Positions 44,758 to 55,870 are shown, counted from the first letter of the stretch. The stretch is 64,000 bases of DNA from Omphiscola glabra (GCA_964017045.1 OZ024798.1:26004847-26068846); one strand, 5' to 3'. Notes: generated from the sequence alone by a model not told the origin. A program made the numbers and translations.

Positions 44758-46049
44758 TGTAGTCCATCCATACGAATTTATATGTAGTCTATCCATAGAA
44801 CTTCTCTCACCAAGTTGTTTCTCCAGTCAAAGTTTTTTTTATTAACCAACAAATAGATAGAGCCGGGACGCTTGGTTCGTGTCGGACTCTGAAAAGGCAG
44901 CCCGGCTAGCCCGGCTTATACTGTCAGTTAACAACACAGATTCAAGTGAAACCATCTGACACGTTGCTTTGTGTGCCAGTCTCATTAACCACACGATCCT
45001 CTCCTCTCTGCGCCAACAACGAAACTAAACGCTCAACGACTTCAACCGTTCACCTGAATATATTTATTCTTTTTTTTTTCTTTTCTTTCATAAAGGCATA
45101 CTCCGGAGCTTCTGGCAATAGCGCCGATGGACACGGAACCCCCCAGGGCGCAGCTTGCCATTTACAAGGATTGCGTGGCCGCACCGGTGGGATACTTTTA
45201 CCGGCACTACAAGCAAGGAGGAGGCCCGTCGGAGCCGTCGGCAGGGAAGAGCACCGATGAGTACAAGATGAACAGCGTCGCTCTTGAAGGTAGACCGCCG
45301 TTGCACTTTCCTGACCTGTTGGAAGTTTACCCAGGAATTGCTGGCGTATCTGTTGTTTTTTTATATACTCTTTAGATAATTTTCTTTTTCCGATTTTTTT
45401 TCCTTCTGAAATTAGATCACTACAATTTCCGTTGACCACCTTCGGCCAGGTTGGTCAGATTGTAAACATTGTGGACGCAGGCCATGTTCTAGACAATGGT
45501 CTCGTGGACACAGGTCCTGTTGAAGACAATACCCAAGTTGACACTGTAATTTTTAAAATGAATGAATATAAAAATTAAAGTAAATCTCTGAAAGTATAGC
45601 CACCTTAACCCTGCATTGGCTGTGGGCAGGTGTGGCTTGAACTCAGTCAATCATCTTTTCCCGTTTCAGACCCGTTTCAATCAGTGCTGGCCGTCAACAA
45701 AGACGAACGCAGACCGAAAGTTCTTTGGGATGCTGACGTCATCGTGGGCAGTCCCACGTCGAACCAGGTGTACGTCTACAACCAGCCGGACGCCATCCCG
45801 ATTGCCTGCGTCCGTACTAACTTCGGCAACCCACTGACCAAACGTGTCCAACAGGTTGCCTCCGGTCAGTACTGCAGCCGAGAGGCCAACTCGAAGATTC
45901 AGATCCCACTACCGTACGAGCACTTAACGCCTTTCATGCCCAGGAAAGAAATACCCGACTCGCCACAGCTGCTGGCGACGCAGCCCAACCAAGAGAACCC
46001 TTCAGAATTATCCGGGGGCCTCTACGCCGCTACCTTGCATGACATGTGA
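39227..46049 (+). CDS. Unrecognised 366-residue protein, five exons
   Basis: The exons are 39227-39462, 40115-40240, 41720-41884, 45096-45289 and 45670-46049. They join in phase into 367 codons with TGA at 46047-46049. The ATG has A at -3. The first three exons encode a basic Ser/Pro/Thr-rich start (MKAYGRPLRITPAPAPS), then a charged helical-looking part with LHELLEDDWRAYRCAIENLY and HPMDRFLEKSKMHEIVSRFL. Exon 4 contains YKDCVAAPVGYFYRHYKQ. Exon 5 contains VLWDADVIVGSPTSNQVYVY and PIACVRTNFGNPLTKRV. I see no signal peptide, membrane segment or known catalytic motif. Phase favours the second of two adjacent donors after exon 3 (GTAAG then GTGAG). I do not recognise the family; the exon structure and codon-like composition make it a real gene. 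Confidence 0.82.
39700..40075. repeat. Intron-1 minisatellite, about 32-bp unit, 11 copies
   Basis: Units read TTGGGATCTAGGTACTGCTG GACATAACACAA. It ends about 40 bp before exon 2 of the plus-strand gene, close to its branch-point region. Confidence 0.9.
40450..40605. repeat. 18-bp tandem repeat, about 8-9 copies
   Basis: Units of ATGTCCCTGGATAAAGAG. The 18-bp period is in frame, which explains the WIKRCP-like repeat translated from it. Intronic. Confidence 0.88.
40915..40998. mobile_element. hAT MITE, 84 bp, exact 8-bp target duplication
   Basis: The ends are CAGGGGCGTAGCTAG and CTAGCTATGCCTCTG, inverted repeats of the CAGRGGCRTAGCTA family. The octamer CCAATACC flanks both sides exactly (40907-40914 and 40999-41006). 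It is a very short internal-deletion form. Intron 2 of the 366-residue protein gene. Confidence 0.9.
41206..41387. mobile_element. SPIN-like hAT MITE, 182 bp, exact 8-bp target duplication
   Basis: The left end is CAGCTGTTCTCAACCTTCCT and the right end GGTTGAGAACCACTG. Inside are GCGACCCTTTAATACAG, CCTCATGTTGCGGTGACCCC, TTCATAATTGTA and GGGTCGTTCGACCCCCAAAG. This pattern matches my memory of the SPIN/URR1 group of hAT transposons. The octamer CACTAGAC flanks it exactly (41198-41205 and 41388-41395). No coding capacity. Intron 2 of the plus-strand gene. Confidence 0.88.
41858..42510 (+). repeat. 44-bp minisatellite built from the exon-3 splice donor, about 15 copies
   Basis: Each 44-bp unit repeats the last 20 or so bases of exon 3 (ACTCGATTCCTTGGCCAG) plus the donor GTAAGGTGAG and intronic GAAAAATGACATTGTG. 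The first copy is the true exon end. Between about 42124 and 42344 units alternate GTATCTCG and GTGTCTCG, an 88-bp higher-order pattern. Long minus-strand open frames (265, 147 and 89 codons) are translations of this repeat. Confidence 0.95.
42820..44515 (+). mobile_element. LINE reverse-transcriptase remnant (CR1/L2-like), TAA tail
   Basis: The longest of the TAA-tailed copies. It encodes, through several frame breaks, SEQEVKSIILKSKPTPFSLD, LSAAFDIVDHETLYKTL, VSQGSILGPVLF, LKLNDDKTEALLIHDHKLSS and [20 protein letters not shown]. The motif-A region reads LELSAAFD, with Glu where the first catalytic Asp is expected, and the usual YADD box is lost in a deletion near 43540. It is dead. The 3' end is AATAATAATAATAATAG at about 44492-44512. 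It lies inside the last-but-one large intron of the 366-residue protein gene, same orientation. Confidence 0.9.
44525..44790. repeat. 25-bp tandem repeat interrupted by a (TA)n microsatellite
   Basis: Units of ATGAATCTGTCTGTAGTCCAT plus AT-rich ends recur about six times at 44525-44680. A TATATA run fills about 44687-44753, and a further unit follows it. The dinucleotide probably expanded inside a unit. Confidence 0.88.
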
Positions 46050-46264
46050 CATGGGAACCTGCCACGTCTGCCGTTCCCCCTGTACGTCCCCCACAGGCAT
46101 GCATTGTTCGGGACGATACCTCTAATTCCGCCGAAGACACCTTTAGCCTTAGTTAAAGTGTTTCACTTACAGAATTGTCCCGCTCTTCACTTTTAATAAC
46201 CCACGACGACCACACGAGTCTCTGCACTGTTTTAAGAGCCCAGGTTTTTTAAAGAATTCCTATT
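46050..46264 (+). other. Probable proximal 3' UTR of the 366-residue protein gene
   Basis: Sequence after the TGA at 46049. No close AATAAA is seen before the arrays begin; the first good one is at 46960-46965. Confidence 0.4.
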
Positions 46265-46480
46265 CCTGTGCACCCACTTCATGTGTCACTTTTTGTCCTG
46301 CACCCACTTCATGTGTCACTTCTTTTCCTGCACCAACTTCATGTGTCACATCTTGTCCTGCACCCACTTCATGTGTCACTTCTTTTCATGCACCCACTTC
46401 ATGTGTCACTTCTTGTCCTGCACCCACTTGATGTGTCACTTCTTGTCCTGCACCCACTTCATGCGTCACTTCTTGTCCTA
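46265..46480. repeat. 30-bp tandem repeat, about 7 copies
   Basis: Units of TGCACCCACTTCATGTGTCA CTTCTTGTCC. The 30-bp period keeps one frame open and explains the HPLHVSLLFL-like repeated peptide. Confidence 0.92.
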
Positions 46481-46549
46481 GTTTTAGATCACCAAAACAA
46501 TTTTAAACACTTTTTAATCAGTTAAATTTATAAATCTTAAGGATTCTTC

Positions 46550-46915
46550 CATTGTATTGCACAACATAAGAATGCTACCATTCAATTGGGCAAGAGAAGG
46601 ATGCTACCATTCAATTGGACATGATAAATATGCTACCATTCAATTATGGAAAACAGAAGGATGCTACCATTGTATAACACAAAATAATGATGCTACTATT
46701 GCATTGCACAACATAAGAATGCATATATTGTATAGAACATTGCAAGGATGCTTTCATTGCATTGCACAGCCTAAGGATGCTACCATCGCATTGCACAACC
46801 TGAGGATGCTACCATCGCATTGCACAACCTGAGGATGCTACCATCGCAATGCACAACCTGAGGATGCTACCATCGCATTGCACAGCCTGAGGAAGCTACG
46901 AATGTGTTGCACGGC
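46550..46915. repeat. 29-bp tandem repeat, about 12 copies
   Basis: Units of AGGATGCTACCATCGCATTG CACAACCTG, diverged on the left and homogeneous on the right. Confidence 0.9.
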
Positions 46916-48870
46916 ATTAGAATGTAAATGTAAATTTATTTTTAATCTCTCAGATTTATAATAAAATGTAAATGTAACTACGGGACCATCTTATAAAATT
47001 TGGAAATTCACTCTGATTGGGTTTTAAAAAAATTATTTTTATTTTTTAAATATAAATTGCTAAAACCCAAATATGACGACACATATACTTTGCCGATACA
47101 GATCATGGAGTTAAACTTTTTTGAGCTTTGTTTCATTGTCAATCTTTTATTTAAGTCGCTCTGTTCACAGAAGAAGGCATTCTACAGATGCGTCCTTTGT
47201 GTTTTTTTTTAAGAAGCCTTCTCGTTTTAAATATTTTACACTCCTTTCAGAAACTTATTTGATTGCATTCTCCCCACTCCTACCCAAATTATAAAGATTA
47301 AAATATCTTATCCGTATTAAATTGTCGATATGACACATAACTTCGAATGATAAATTTTTTTAAATGGTTTTTAGTTCGTGGTGCATAATGATAAAGTTAC
47401 CGAACGCCAGCAAAGTTATCAGACTCACTCAATATGGCGATTTGCCATTTAAAAATCATGTATGCATAAACCGGCAAAGGTGGTTTTTTTTTCAAAACAG
47501 TTTCAAACATTTCGGCATGTTAACCAATTTAAGTTGGTCTGGGATGCTTTAGACATTTCAAAATTGATTACTAATTGAACCAATTTTAACCTTTAAAAAC
47601 TCAAAATGAAACTGTTTGTAATGTCATTTTTGATACGTTATTTAAATACCTCGAAACGTATTAGTGATATTAATGAATTTTCATTCAACAGAGTTTGATT
47701 ATGGAAATTAAAATCCCACAGACCTGTTAACGACAGCTAAGTGTGTTGATTTATTTCAGAGCCATTTAGGATACTCAGGCGAAGATTAGATGTTGTGACT
47801 AATGCTAATGTTTAGTTTTAAATGATACATAGTTTTTTTACAAAATGTTTGGAACAATTTTTTTTCCTGATATCCGTCCGTCACAATGGGACCATGTTAC
47901 AGACTTGGCAGGACGAAATCACAAGGCCATGGGATTTTTCTTTAGGAGGATAAGCTGGTTCCTTGGACAGAAACTTATCTCTCTCCGCGAACGTGGCTAA
48001 CCCAGGGGAACATCATGTGTGGATTAATACGCAGCTTGGCACCATTATCGTCGCAGGAGTTACCGGAAATTTCATTGTGTCAGTGTTGTCCGCCTCCATC
48101 TCCGGGTTTGAATTCAGAGTTTGCCTTCTCTTAGATGGGTGACCGTCCAAGGTTAACGGGTCCCATCGACACGGGGAGCTGGGGACGTTTTAGATGGTCT
48201 AGGCTTTGGGGTGGATTGAACTAGAGACAACCAGTTTTTTGTTTGTTTTTTTTTTGTTTTTGTTTTTTTCGATTTACCCAGCACCCGTAACATTTATAAA
48301 CCAAAAAAAACCTCTTATTTAGAGGAGGACCTAACTTGTGAAGATCATTCTATCACAACATTCTGATAAGAAAACGCAAGACACGAAGAAGAAAGAAAAC
48401 AACGTCTCAGGTTATGTATCATGGTTTAATTGGTTACATTGAAACAATCAATTAAGTAGTAACAAAATTTACAGCAAATCGATGAAGTAAAGACAGAAAC
48501 CTGTTTCCAGTTTTTTCATCGTGTTACTCGGAGAGCACTATTCTGAAACAGAAACATAATTAAGTCAGTTCAGAACTGGAGGATTCATTCAACTCCACTA
48601 CGGCTGTGTTGTTGTTGTTTTCATTGCAAATTATACGTCACGGAATTATTTTTTTAAAAGTTAAAATGTTATAACTGATATTTGATATAGTACAAGGTGA
48701 TGATTCTGGTAATTATTACCCAAAAAAATGAATTATTTAATAAATATCGTTACATTCAAACTGTTCATCTGTGTCTCAAACGTTGCAGTAAATACAGTTT
48801 GGTTTAAGTAAATTTAAATAACGATTTATGAAAAAAAAAAAAAAACAATATCGGTACAAACCTTCCAAAT
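46916..48870. other. Intergenic interval between convergent genes
   Basis: It holds a possible AATAAA for the plus-strand gene at 46960 and otherwise AT-rich sequence. No further gene is seen. The minus-strand schistosomin gene ends at 48871. Confidence 0.5.
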
Positions 48871-51836
48871 TTAGAAGACGGCTGGGACATCACTGTTGTC
48901 TCCAGTGCACGGGGTGCTCTCCCAGCCAGCTCCACAATCATACTCGGGTCTCTTGGATAGTTTGAGGCCGTTTCTGGTCAAAGGTTAAAGGTCAATGATT
49001 TTAAATTTATCTTTTTACTTTTGTGATTAATTTTGTATACCTTAGTGAAATTAAATGTATTTGAAAAAATAAGTTCACCGTTTTACTAGAATGTTATAGA
49101 AAGTTAGAGGGGGAAAACTAATCGGCCATCACAATATGTATGAACAGTTATAGATCGCCAAACATTGGCGACATCAATGTGTTAACTTCCCATCTACACT
49201 TGACAAAACATGAACTCAAGTAACGCACATTTTATGAATCCCAATTTTTGTACACTCCTTCCCCCATGATAATGTAGAGAACATTAAGCGTCTCTATTCT
49301 ATAACTATATTGCAACCTTGTTCACTCTGTCTCTCGTTTGCATCAATATGACAACTAAACGATGGTTATAGTCTTTGAACATTTATTTGTCTTATCCTTT
49401 GACTTCACTTTCTCTCGCTCTCTCTGTCGTACTCCACTCCGACTGTCACGATCCCTCTCTAACTCCCGTCCGTCCACCTGCCTGCCCGGCTGAGTTCTCC
49501 CCAGTCCCATCCAACTGTCCCTTTTATACGCCCCGAGTCCATAGAGATTTCTTCCCAGGGCCCCAATCCCACTCCTATCTCACACCGCGAAATAGGTCAT
49601 CCATCCCGTCGCAGGCAATCTAACAAGCTTGACCCTTTGTTTGATCAGCTGGTCTTAGGTCATAAAACCAACGCCGTCATCCCGTCGCGGGCAGTCTGAC
49701 ACGACTGATCCTTTGTTTGGTCTATACCGATGTGGGACCCCACCCCTTACGGTCGACTACAAGTCTGGATACTTCACAGACTACAGGTCTGAACACTCCA
49801 CAATAATGATACGTCACTGCACACTTTTTATTTCACGTCTTTGAACTATATTAAATATTCTGACGTCCCAACCACTTTAAAACCAAATATTTTTTACACC
49901 ATACTTAAACTGAGACGATTTCATTGTCCGAAAAGAAAATATTACGCGCCAAACGCAGTTGCGTTATATAAAAAAAACAACCCATTTAGATCAGTTATCA
50001 GGAATTATATTTTGCGCGCTATCCGTAAATGGAAGCAGTCACACCACAACTGTAATACACATAAGGGATCCTATGTGACTTGAAACTGTATTAAACAATT
50101 TAGGATTAAAGCTGGTCATTATTTAGCTTGGGGTCCTGTTGTGCATCTCAAGATTTTAAAAAAAAAATTGATTCGTTTATCTTAAATTCAACTCGTTTCT
50201 TTTACACTGTTCACACATAGAGGTGGCTGTATAAGAAAGGTGGCTGTATAAGAGAGGTTGCTGTATAAGAGAGGTGGCTGTATAAGAGAGGTGGCTGTAT
50301 AAGAGAGATGGCTGTATACGAGAGGTGGCTGTATAAGAGAGGTGGCTGTATAAGAGATGTGGCTGTATAAGAGAGATGGCTGTATAAAAGAGGTGGCTCT
50401 ATAAGAGAGGTGGCTGTATAAGAGATGTGGCTGTATAAGAGAGGTGGCTGTATAAGAGAGGTTCCTGTATAAGAGAGGTGGCTGTATAAGAGAGGTGGCT
50501 GTATAAGAGAGGTGGCTGTATAAGAGATGTGGCTGTATAAGAGAGGTGGCTATATAAGAGAGGTGGCTGTATAAGAGAGGTTGCTGTATAAGAGAGGTGC
50601 CTGTATAGGAGAGGTGGCTGTATAAGAGAAGTGGCTGTATAATTTCCTCGAAATGTCCAACAAACTTCGGCCGATGCACCGAAGCAATACTTATTGGCCC
50701 CACACATTTTATGCTCTTTCGTTTAATAACAGGATTCTTAAAACGACAGAGCTAAAAGAAAATAAATGTATCAATAAATAATATATAAATATTTTTAGTT
50801 GATATTTTTTATTTTAAGCAAGAATATCCAGGCGTTGAATTTTTTAAAAACAACTATTTACCTGCAGAATTCGTACTTCTTCCTGCACTTGGAGCAGACG
50901 ACCACCGATGTCTTTCCGCTATTCAGGCAAAATTTGGCGTTTGGATCTGATTCGAAACATTCGAAGGCTTCCCCTGATTGAGGGCACCAGTAGTTGTCTG
51001 CCAGGACGGCTGTGGGGGAGAAAAGTTTTAAAAAAAGAAAAGAATTAGTGTGCAAATGTTGAAGCTTATAAGCTATTCTGACACCTTTATGATACGTTTA
51101 GAATGTCCTCAACCGTTCAAAAGGAATTTTGTTTCATAACTAGAACATATTGGTCTTTAAAGTCTATGTTTTTTAAGTTGTATTTTTTTATTGACTAAAC
51201 ATTAAGTGAAGGAATTAAAAAAAAAAAAAGATAGGATTTTAATCAAACCTTTTAGAATCAACGAAAAATGTATACCTTTTATGTAAATGAACAAAAAAAA
51301 TATCAAACTTTATTCAACAAATAATATTGTGAATATGTTTTCATGAAGGAATGTAAACAGTGAAGTTAAAGATAAGAAAAGCTTGGTTCCATTATTTTAT
51401 TAATAGCTGCTAAAGTCTTTTTTTTAGCGAAACTAAATTGCTGGTTCTTTTAAATAGAAACTCTGGAAACTAAATATATCTGTCTGTCTAAAGACACTTA
51501 TATGTCTGGCTGCCCAAAGACACTAATATGTCTGACTGCCCAAAGACACTAATATGTCTGGCTGCCCAAAGAGACTAATATGTCTGGCTGCCCAAAGAAA
51601 CTAATATGTCTGGCTGCCCAAAGATACTAATATTTCTGGCTGCCCAAAGATACTAATATGTATGGCTGCCCAAACATACTAATATGTGTGGCTGCCCAAA
51701 GACACTAATATGTCTGGCTGCCCAAAGACACTAATATGTCTGGCTGCCCAAAGATTATAATAACATCGTCATGCTAATACCACATGGAGAACTTACCACA
51801 AACAACAACAGCCAGAATGATCAGTTCCTTCCTCAT
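48871..51836 (-). CDS. Schistosomin precursor, copy A (minus strand), three exons
   Basis: The exons are 51797-51836, 50862-51009 and 48871-48973, all GT-AG, giving 97 codons with stop. The 96-residue precursor has signal peptide MRKELIILAVVVCAVLA and a 79-residue mature chain starting DNYWCPQSGEAFEC with eight cysteines (mature positions 5, 14, 24, 35, 38, 45, 59, 68), hence up to four disulphides. Length, cysteine spacing and sequence match my memory of schistosomin from Lymnaea stagnalis, a secreted peptide reported to counter gonadotropic hormones during avian schistosome infection. It differs from copy B at mature residues 51 (Leu), 70 (Gly) and 74 (Asp). Intron 2 is 1.9 kb and full of repeats. 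A TATA-like box and the shared upstream block precede it. The identification is firm; expression of each copy is unknown. Confidence 0.95.
49585..49735. repeat. Direct duplication in schistosomin copy A intron 2
   Basis: CATCCCGTCGCRGGCARTCT followed by an ACCCTTTGTTTGATC-like segment occurs twice, about 80 bp apart. Confidence 0.7.
50218..50643. repeat. 17-bp minisatellite, about 25 copies, in copy A intron 2
   Basis: Units of GAGGTGGCTGTATAAGA. The period is not a multiple of three, so the 171- and 102-codon minus-strand frames across it are artefacts. It lies about 220 bp from exon 2. Confidence 0.95.
51485..51760. repeat. 26-bp tandem repeat, about 10 copies, in copy A intron 1
   Basis: Units of CTGGCTGCCCAAAGACACTA ATATGT. 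The array ends about 35 bp from the exon 1 donor. The corresponding intron of copy B has no such array. Confidence 0.92.
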
Positions 51837-51900
51837 CTTGTCTGAATGTTCTTTTCCCTGTGGGATCTACAAGACTGCGACAAACACAGCAACACAAGGG

Positions 51901-51908
51901 CTTATATA
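51901..51908 (-). promoter_or_regulatory. TATA box of schistosomin copy A
   Basis: On the minus strand it reads TATATAAG, 65-72 bp before the ATG. Copy B has TATATAA at an equivalent distance, which supports function. Confidence 0.65.
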
Positions 51909-52008
51909 GTGTACACCAGATTAATTTACTCACATAAAAGCCCCGCGCACTAATTTGACAGTCGGAAATATTAATTAAAACAATTTTTCGGCGGCCAATT
52001 TGTCCCTT

Positions 52009-52050
52009 TGACCCAGTTAACAGGTCACGTGAGCCAAAATCTCGGGTTGG
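52009..52050 (-). promoter_or_regulatory. Conserved upstream block of schistosomin copy A
   Basis: On the minus strand it reads CCCGAG, five bases, GGCTCACGTG (52026-52035), then AACTGGGTCA (52009-52018). The same pieces, in the same order, precede copy B (56436-56462) and the decayed copy C (62206-62230). CACGTG is an E-box core for bHLH-type factors. It lies about 170-200 bp before the ATG. Confidence 0.72.
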
Positions 52051-52105
52051 CTATAACAATTTAGTTAGAGGGTGAGAATATAAATAAAAAAAACAATAAC
52101 ACACT

Positions 52106-52210
52106 AAATGTTGTTAGCTAGATTTGCTTGCTAATGACGGTAATGTTGTTAGCTAGATTTGCTTGCTAATGACGGTAATGTTGTTAGCTAGATTTGCTTG
52201 CTAATGACAG
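52106..52210. repeat. 35-bp tandem repeat, 3 copies
   Basis: Units of GTTGTTAGCTAGATTTGCTT GCTAATGACGGTAAT. It lies upstream of schistosomin copy A. Confidence 0.9.
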
Positions 52211-53780
52211 GTCTGGGTCTATGTTTGTTAAAAAGTCTCAATGAGAGATAATTGACAACATGGCACTGAGATTTACTTCACTCCACGGATAACGGCTTCA
52301 AACATTTGCAATGTCTTCTGCATTAATTGTAAAGTTTGCAAGTAATTTCTTTTCAACCAAACACTTAACTTGGGGTACATCAAGAATAGTCTAAATGTGT
52401 ATCCAACTACGAGAGTAACATTATGTTTACAAAATGTATCAGTATTTACGGTTCAACATAGCAATATTATGTCTACAAATATAGAAGTATTTACCGTACA
52501 ACAGAGTAGCATAACTTTTGAAATGAAGAAATTAGCATTAAGTTAATTAATTATTTAATTATAAATAGTTTTTTTTCATTTTTTTAAATAAAATATATAA
52601 AATTTTGATGAATGAAAACTCAAAATGGACACATGGTTGAATTCTCAATAGAATAACTTCAAAGTGGATACATAGCGGCATTCTCAATACAACAAATTAA
52701 AAATGGTCACATAGTTGAATTCTCAACTAGATAAGAGAAAAAAGTCCCGAACGAGGCGTACCGCACCTTCACAGCCCCCATTACTGTGCTGCTGCTGGTA
52801 CCCCACTACCACACTACTAGTTGTTATTACTACTCCTCATAACTGCCATGTGTGCGAATTACTCACCCAGAGAAACATTTATTATACGTTTTACTAAATT
52901 ACTCGAAAATAAATGACTTTTTTGTTTTTGTATAATAACTTTAAAAAAAATATATTTTTAAATCCTTTAAATCAACTTCGCTTTTGTTCGTGTATTTCTG
53001 AATGTCGAAATCTTTGGTTGGCTAACTGAGCCACTTCCCGTAAAACCATCGAGCTGAAATTTGATACATAGACTAGTTGACAATGACAACATATTCTGTC
53101 AAATTTTCAGCCCCACACCCCAGCCCCCACCCACAGCCCAACCCCCAGCCCCACACCCCAGCCCCACCCCCAGCCCCACCAATCAGTTTTTCCTGGTTTT
53201 CAAAAAAAGGGGGGGGGGTGAAGGAAATATGATGGCAATGACTTCTTAACATAAAATTCCCTATAACTGGGCTAAATGATATTCTTTTTAAACAAATATC
53301 GCAAGTGCGTTGCGTGCGTATGGTGCGTAATAGTTTCTTTTGTTTTTGTGAAATAGTTGGTGAAATAAATCTGTGTTGTAAAGGCGGGTGGGTCATTAGA
53401 ATAGTTATATAGTCCAGGGGCGTGAAAGACTGCGTTTGCAAGCCTGGGAGGGAGCACTAATTTGGGATTCTTGTGAAGTGGGCTACTTGTAAGCATGTTT
53501 TATCAAATTTTCAGCCCCACTTTCATTGCTTGATATTACATCTTATGAAGGATTTACACTAAAAAATCTTTGTTTAATTAAAACCCGAGCTTCCCTGGGA
53601 ATCCAAAACAGCATAACATAGTGCGAAGTGTCTGTTGCACATAATACACAGTATCTATACTTTTAGACGCTCCTCTTTCTCTGGTTCATAACCCTGGGTT
53701 GACTGGTGGGATTCAACCGGTTCGCACCAGTTTGGCAGGACCGACACCTACATGTTTTGCTGAGTAAATAATAAATATCA
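52211..53780. other. Intergenic sequence between the divergent schistosomin genes
   Basis: It contains a 37-bp repeat with three copies at about 52616-52735 (AAAATGGACACATGGTTGAA), a C-rich CCCACACCCCAG repeat at about 53108-53180, and a G-run at 53208. No gene is recognised. Confidence 0.6.
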
Positions 53781-53784
53781 TAAA

Positions 53785-53975
53785 TAACGCATGTTTATGG
53801 GGATATAAAGCATGCCTTTTGGGATATAAAGCATGTCTATAGGGATATAAAGCATGTCTTTGGGGATATAAAGCATGTCTATGTGGATATAAAGCGTGTC
53901 TATGGGGATATAAAGCATTGCTATGGGGATATAAAGCATGTCCATGGGGAAATAAAGCATGTCTATGGGGATAAA
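53785..53975. repeat. 21-bp tandem repeat, about 9 copies
   Basis: Units of GGGGATATAAAGCATGTCTAT. The 21-bp period is in frame and produces the MLYIPID heptad in a 158-codon minus-strand open frame, which is not a gene. Confidence 0.92.
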
Positions 53976-54869
53976 CTGTTGACTACAGTTTAATATGGTG
54001 ACATAACACAATTTTTTTAGTTTACCATTACTCAGTGTTACATATTCAAAGCCATTGCAATCAGGCTTTCGACACCCACAACTTTCATGAGCATATGGTA
54101 GTTGGTATAAGCTGTAATGTACAAAACATGGCTCTGCGACAGTAGCTTCAAACTCTGGCTCTGACCTGGGCAACATTTGCATAGCCACACAGTTAGTTTT
54201 AATAGTTATTATACCACAGAGGTTCCCAACATAAACAGGAGACAGAATGATCAATACATTGATCGTGGGCCCTTAAGATATAGAAGAAGAAATATCTCTC
54301 GGCATATCGCGTTTTTATGTTTAAAGTTTAATACGGACATTAGGACTGGATAAAGTTTAGGCTACTTACAGGTACAAATTCACCACAGACCGCACCAGAG
54401 ACATATAACCAACCATAACCATAAAAAAATTAATGTATTTCATTCATATAAAAGCTGTGTATATTACCGAATATTTGATCGGTATTTCAAGTTTTGCTTT
54501 TTGTTAAGTTTCATTCTCAAACGAGAGTCTTTGATACTCTCTCGATACATCAACTGGATTTTGTTTGTCTACTTATTTGAACAATAACCCAGTCAGTTAT
54601 TAGAATGGAGGTGTTGGAGTAAGGGGAACTAAGCCGCGCCTCGTGTTTCTAGTGATATCGTGACTATGGTGCACTAATTAATTCTAATAATTGGATAATA
54701 TCATAATCGTACAAGGATTGCTCTACTTATTCTAAGTAGCCGAAAAATATGTACGCATTATTTAATGCGTATTGCAATTGTTAGCCGAAAGATTTTCTTA
54801 ATTTAAAAAAAAAAATTATGAATGAACATTTGCTAAACGTCGTCCTTGCATATATATTAACAATATATA
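53976..54869. other. Intergenic sequence without a recognised feature
   Basis: AT-rich sequence; I see nothing definable. Confidence 0.5.
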
Positions 54870-55203
54870 TTGGTACACGGGTACCAGAATTGAGAGGTTG
54901 GGATTAAAAAAAACGATTTAAAATAATTTTGTTGGGTTTGTAAGACAAAATGAATAGCATTGAGTTCAATGTGTCCCGGGGTCCGAAAGGGGGCGCTGCG
55001 TGCCCGTGTACATTTTGACTCAATGCCATTCGGATGTCATCTGTGCTAGTTTATTTTAGTTAAAATGAAAAATTAAGTTTACAAACGTATAGTACATTCA
55101 ATTATCTTTCACTTGATACCTCATTTGGTCTTACAAACCCAACAAAAAATATTTTAAATCGTATTTTAATCCCAACCTCTCAATTCTGGTACAAATGTAC
55201 CAA
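54870..55203. mobile_element. Tc1/mariner-like MITE, 334 bp, long inverted repeats, TA target site
   Basis: The ends are TTGGTAC and GTACCAA, flanked on both sides by TA (54868-54869 and 55204-55205). The inverted repeats run about 90 bp: ACCAGAATTGAGAGGTTGGG then ATTAAAA, CGATTTAAAATA and GTTGGGTTTGTAAGAC on the left, and their reverse complement on the right. No transposase. The TA duplication suggests Tc1/mariner mobilisation. It lies between the two schistosomin genes. Confidence 0.83.
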
Positions 55204-55391
55204 TAGGTGCAGCCATTTATTAAAGTCAGTTAAAGTTAATTCAATATTTAATATCATCGTCTATGCTCCACTTTTCTATTTTGGGAGCTGATTTTTTTTT
55301 TTTCCAACATCCTTTAAATAAGCATATTTATAACTCTTAATATTCGATGTGACCAATGTATGCTTTCAAGTCTTTTCTCAGTAGTGCTGAC

Positions 55392-55582
55392 CAGGGACGT
55401 CATTTGGGTAGGGCAAGGTGGGGCATTTGCCCCCCCCCCCCCTGAAATTTGCAGGTTTTAAAAAAATTGCTATGTACTGTAGCGCCTACAGTGATAAACA
55501 ACTCAACAAGCCGACCAATTTTGGATTTTTGCCCCACCCCCGCCCACCCACCCCTGAAAAAAAAATTTAAATGACGCCCCTG
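55392..55582. mobile_element. hAT MITE, 191 bp, CAGGGACGTCATTT ends
   Basis: The ends are CAGGGACGTCATTT and AAATGACGCCCCTG. The flanking octamers GTGCTGAC (55384-55391) and GTGTTGAC (55583-55590) match at 7 of 8. It contains a long C-run near 55431 and a second C-rich stretch near 55535. Confidence 0.83.
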
Positions 55583-55734
55583 GTGTTGACACTTGCCTTG
55601 TCATTCAATAATTTATAATTTTGAAAAGGACAGTATCTGAGGAATATAAAAGATGCATTGTTTTTTGTTTTCTCAATTTTCAATGTTATGTCCAAAAGTT
55701 TGATCACTTAGTTTAGAGTTTTGATTCGAATACA

Positions 55735-55870
55735 AGAATATTTGGTCCCAATATAGGAATGCTATATTCCAAGATAAGAATGTTTGATCTCAGGATAGGA
55801 ATGTTTGATCCCGGGATAAGAATGTTTGATCCCAGGATAAGAATGTTTGATCCCAGGATAAGAATGTTTG
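55735..55870. repeat. 21-bp tandem repeat, about 6 copies, upstream of schistosomin copy B
   Basis: Units of GAATGTTTGATCCCAGGATAA. The same unit, with AAGATAA, forms a short array at 61270-61355 upstream of the decayed copy C. Confidence 0.88.

Noticed and set aside
44946..45439. Alternative frames over exon 4 of the 366-residue protein gene
   Set aside because: They are shadow frames; the phase that joins exons 3 and 5 is the 45096-45289 frame ending in GAA G.
50188..50707. Minus-strand open frames of 171 and 102 codons
   Set aside because: Translation of a 17-bp repeat within schistosomin copy A intron 2.
53778..54254. Minus-strand open frame of 158 codons with MLYIPID repeats
   Set aside because: A 21-bp in-frame tandem repeat explains the periodic peptide; the non-repeat part has no recognisable domain.
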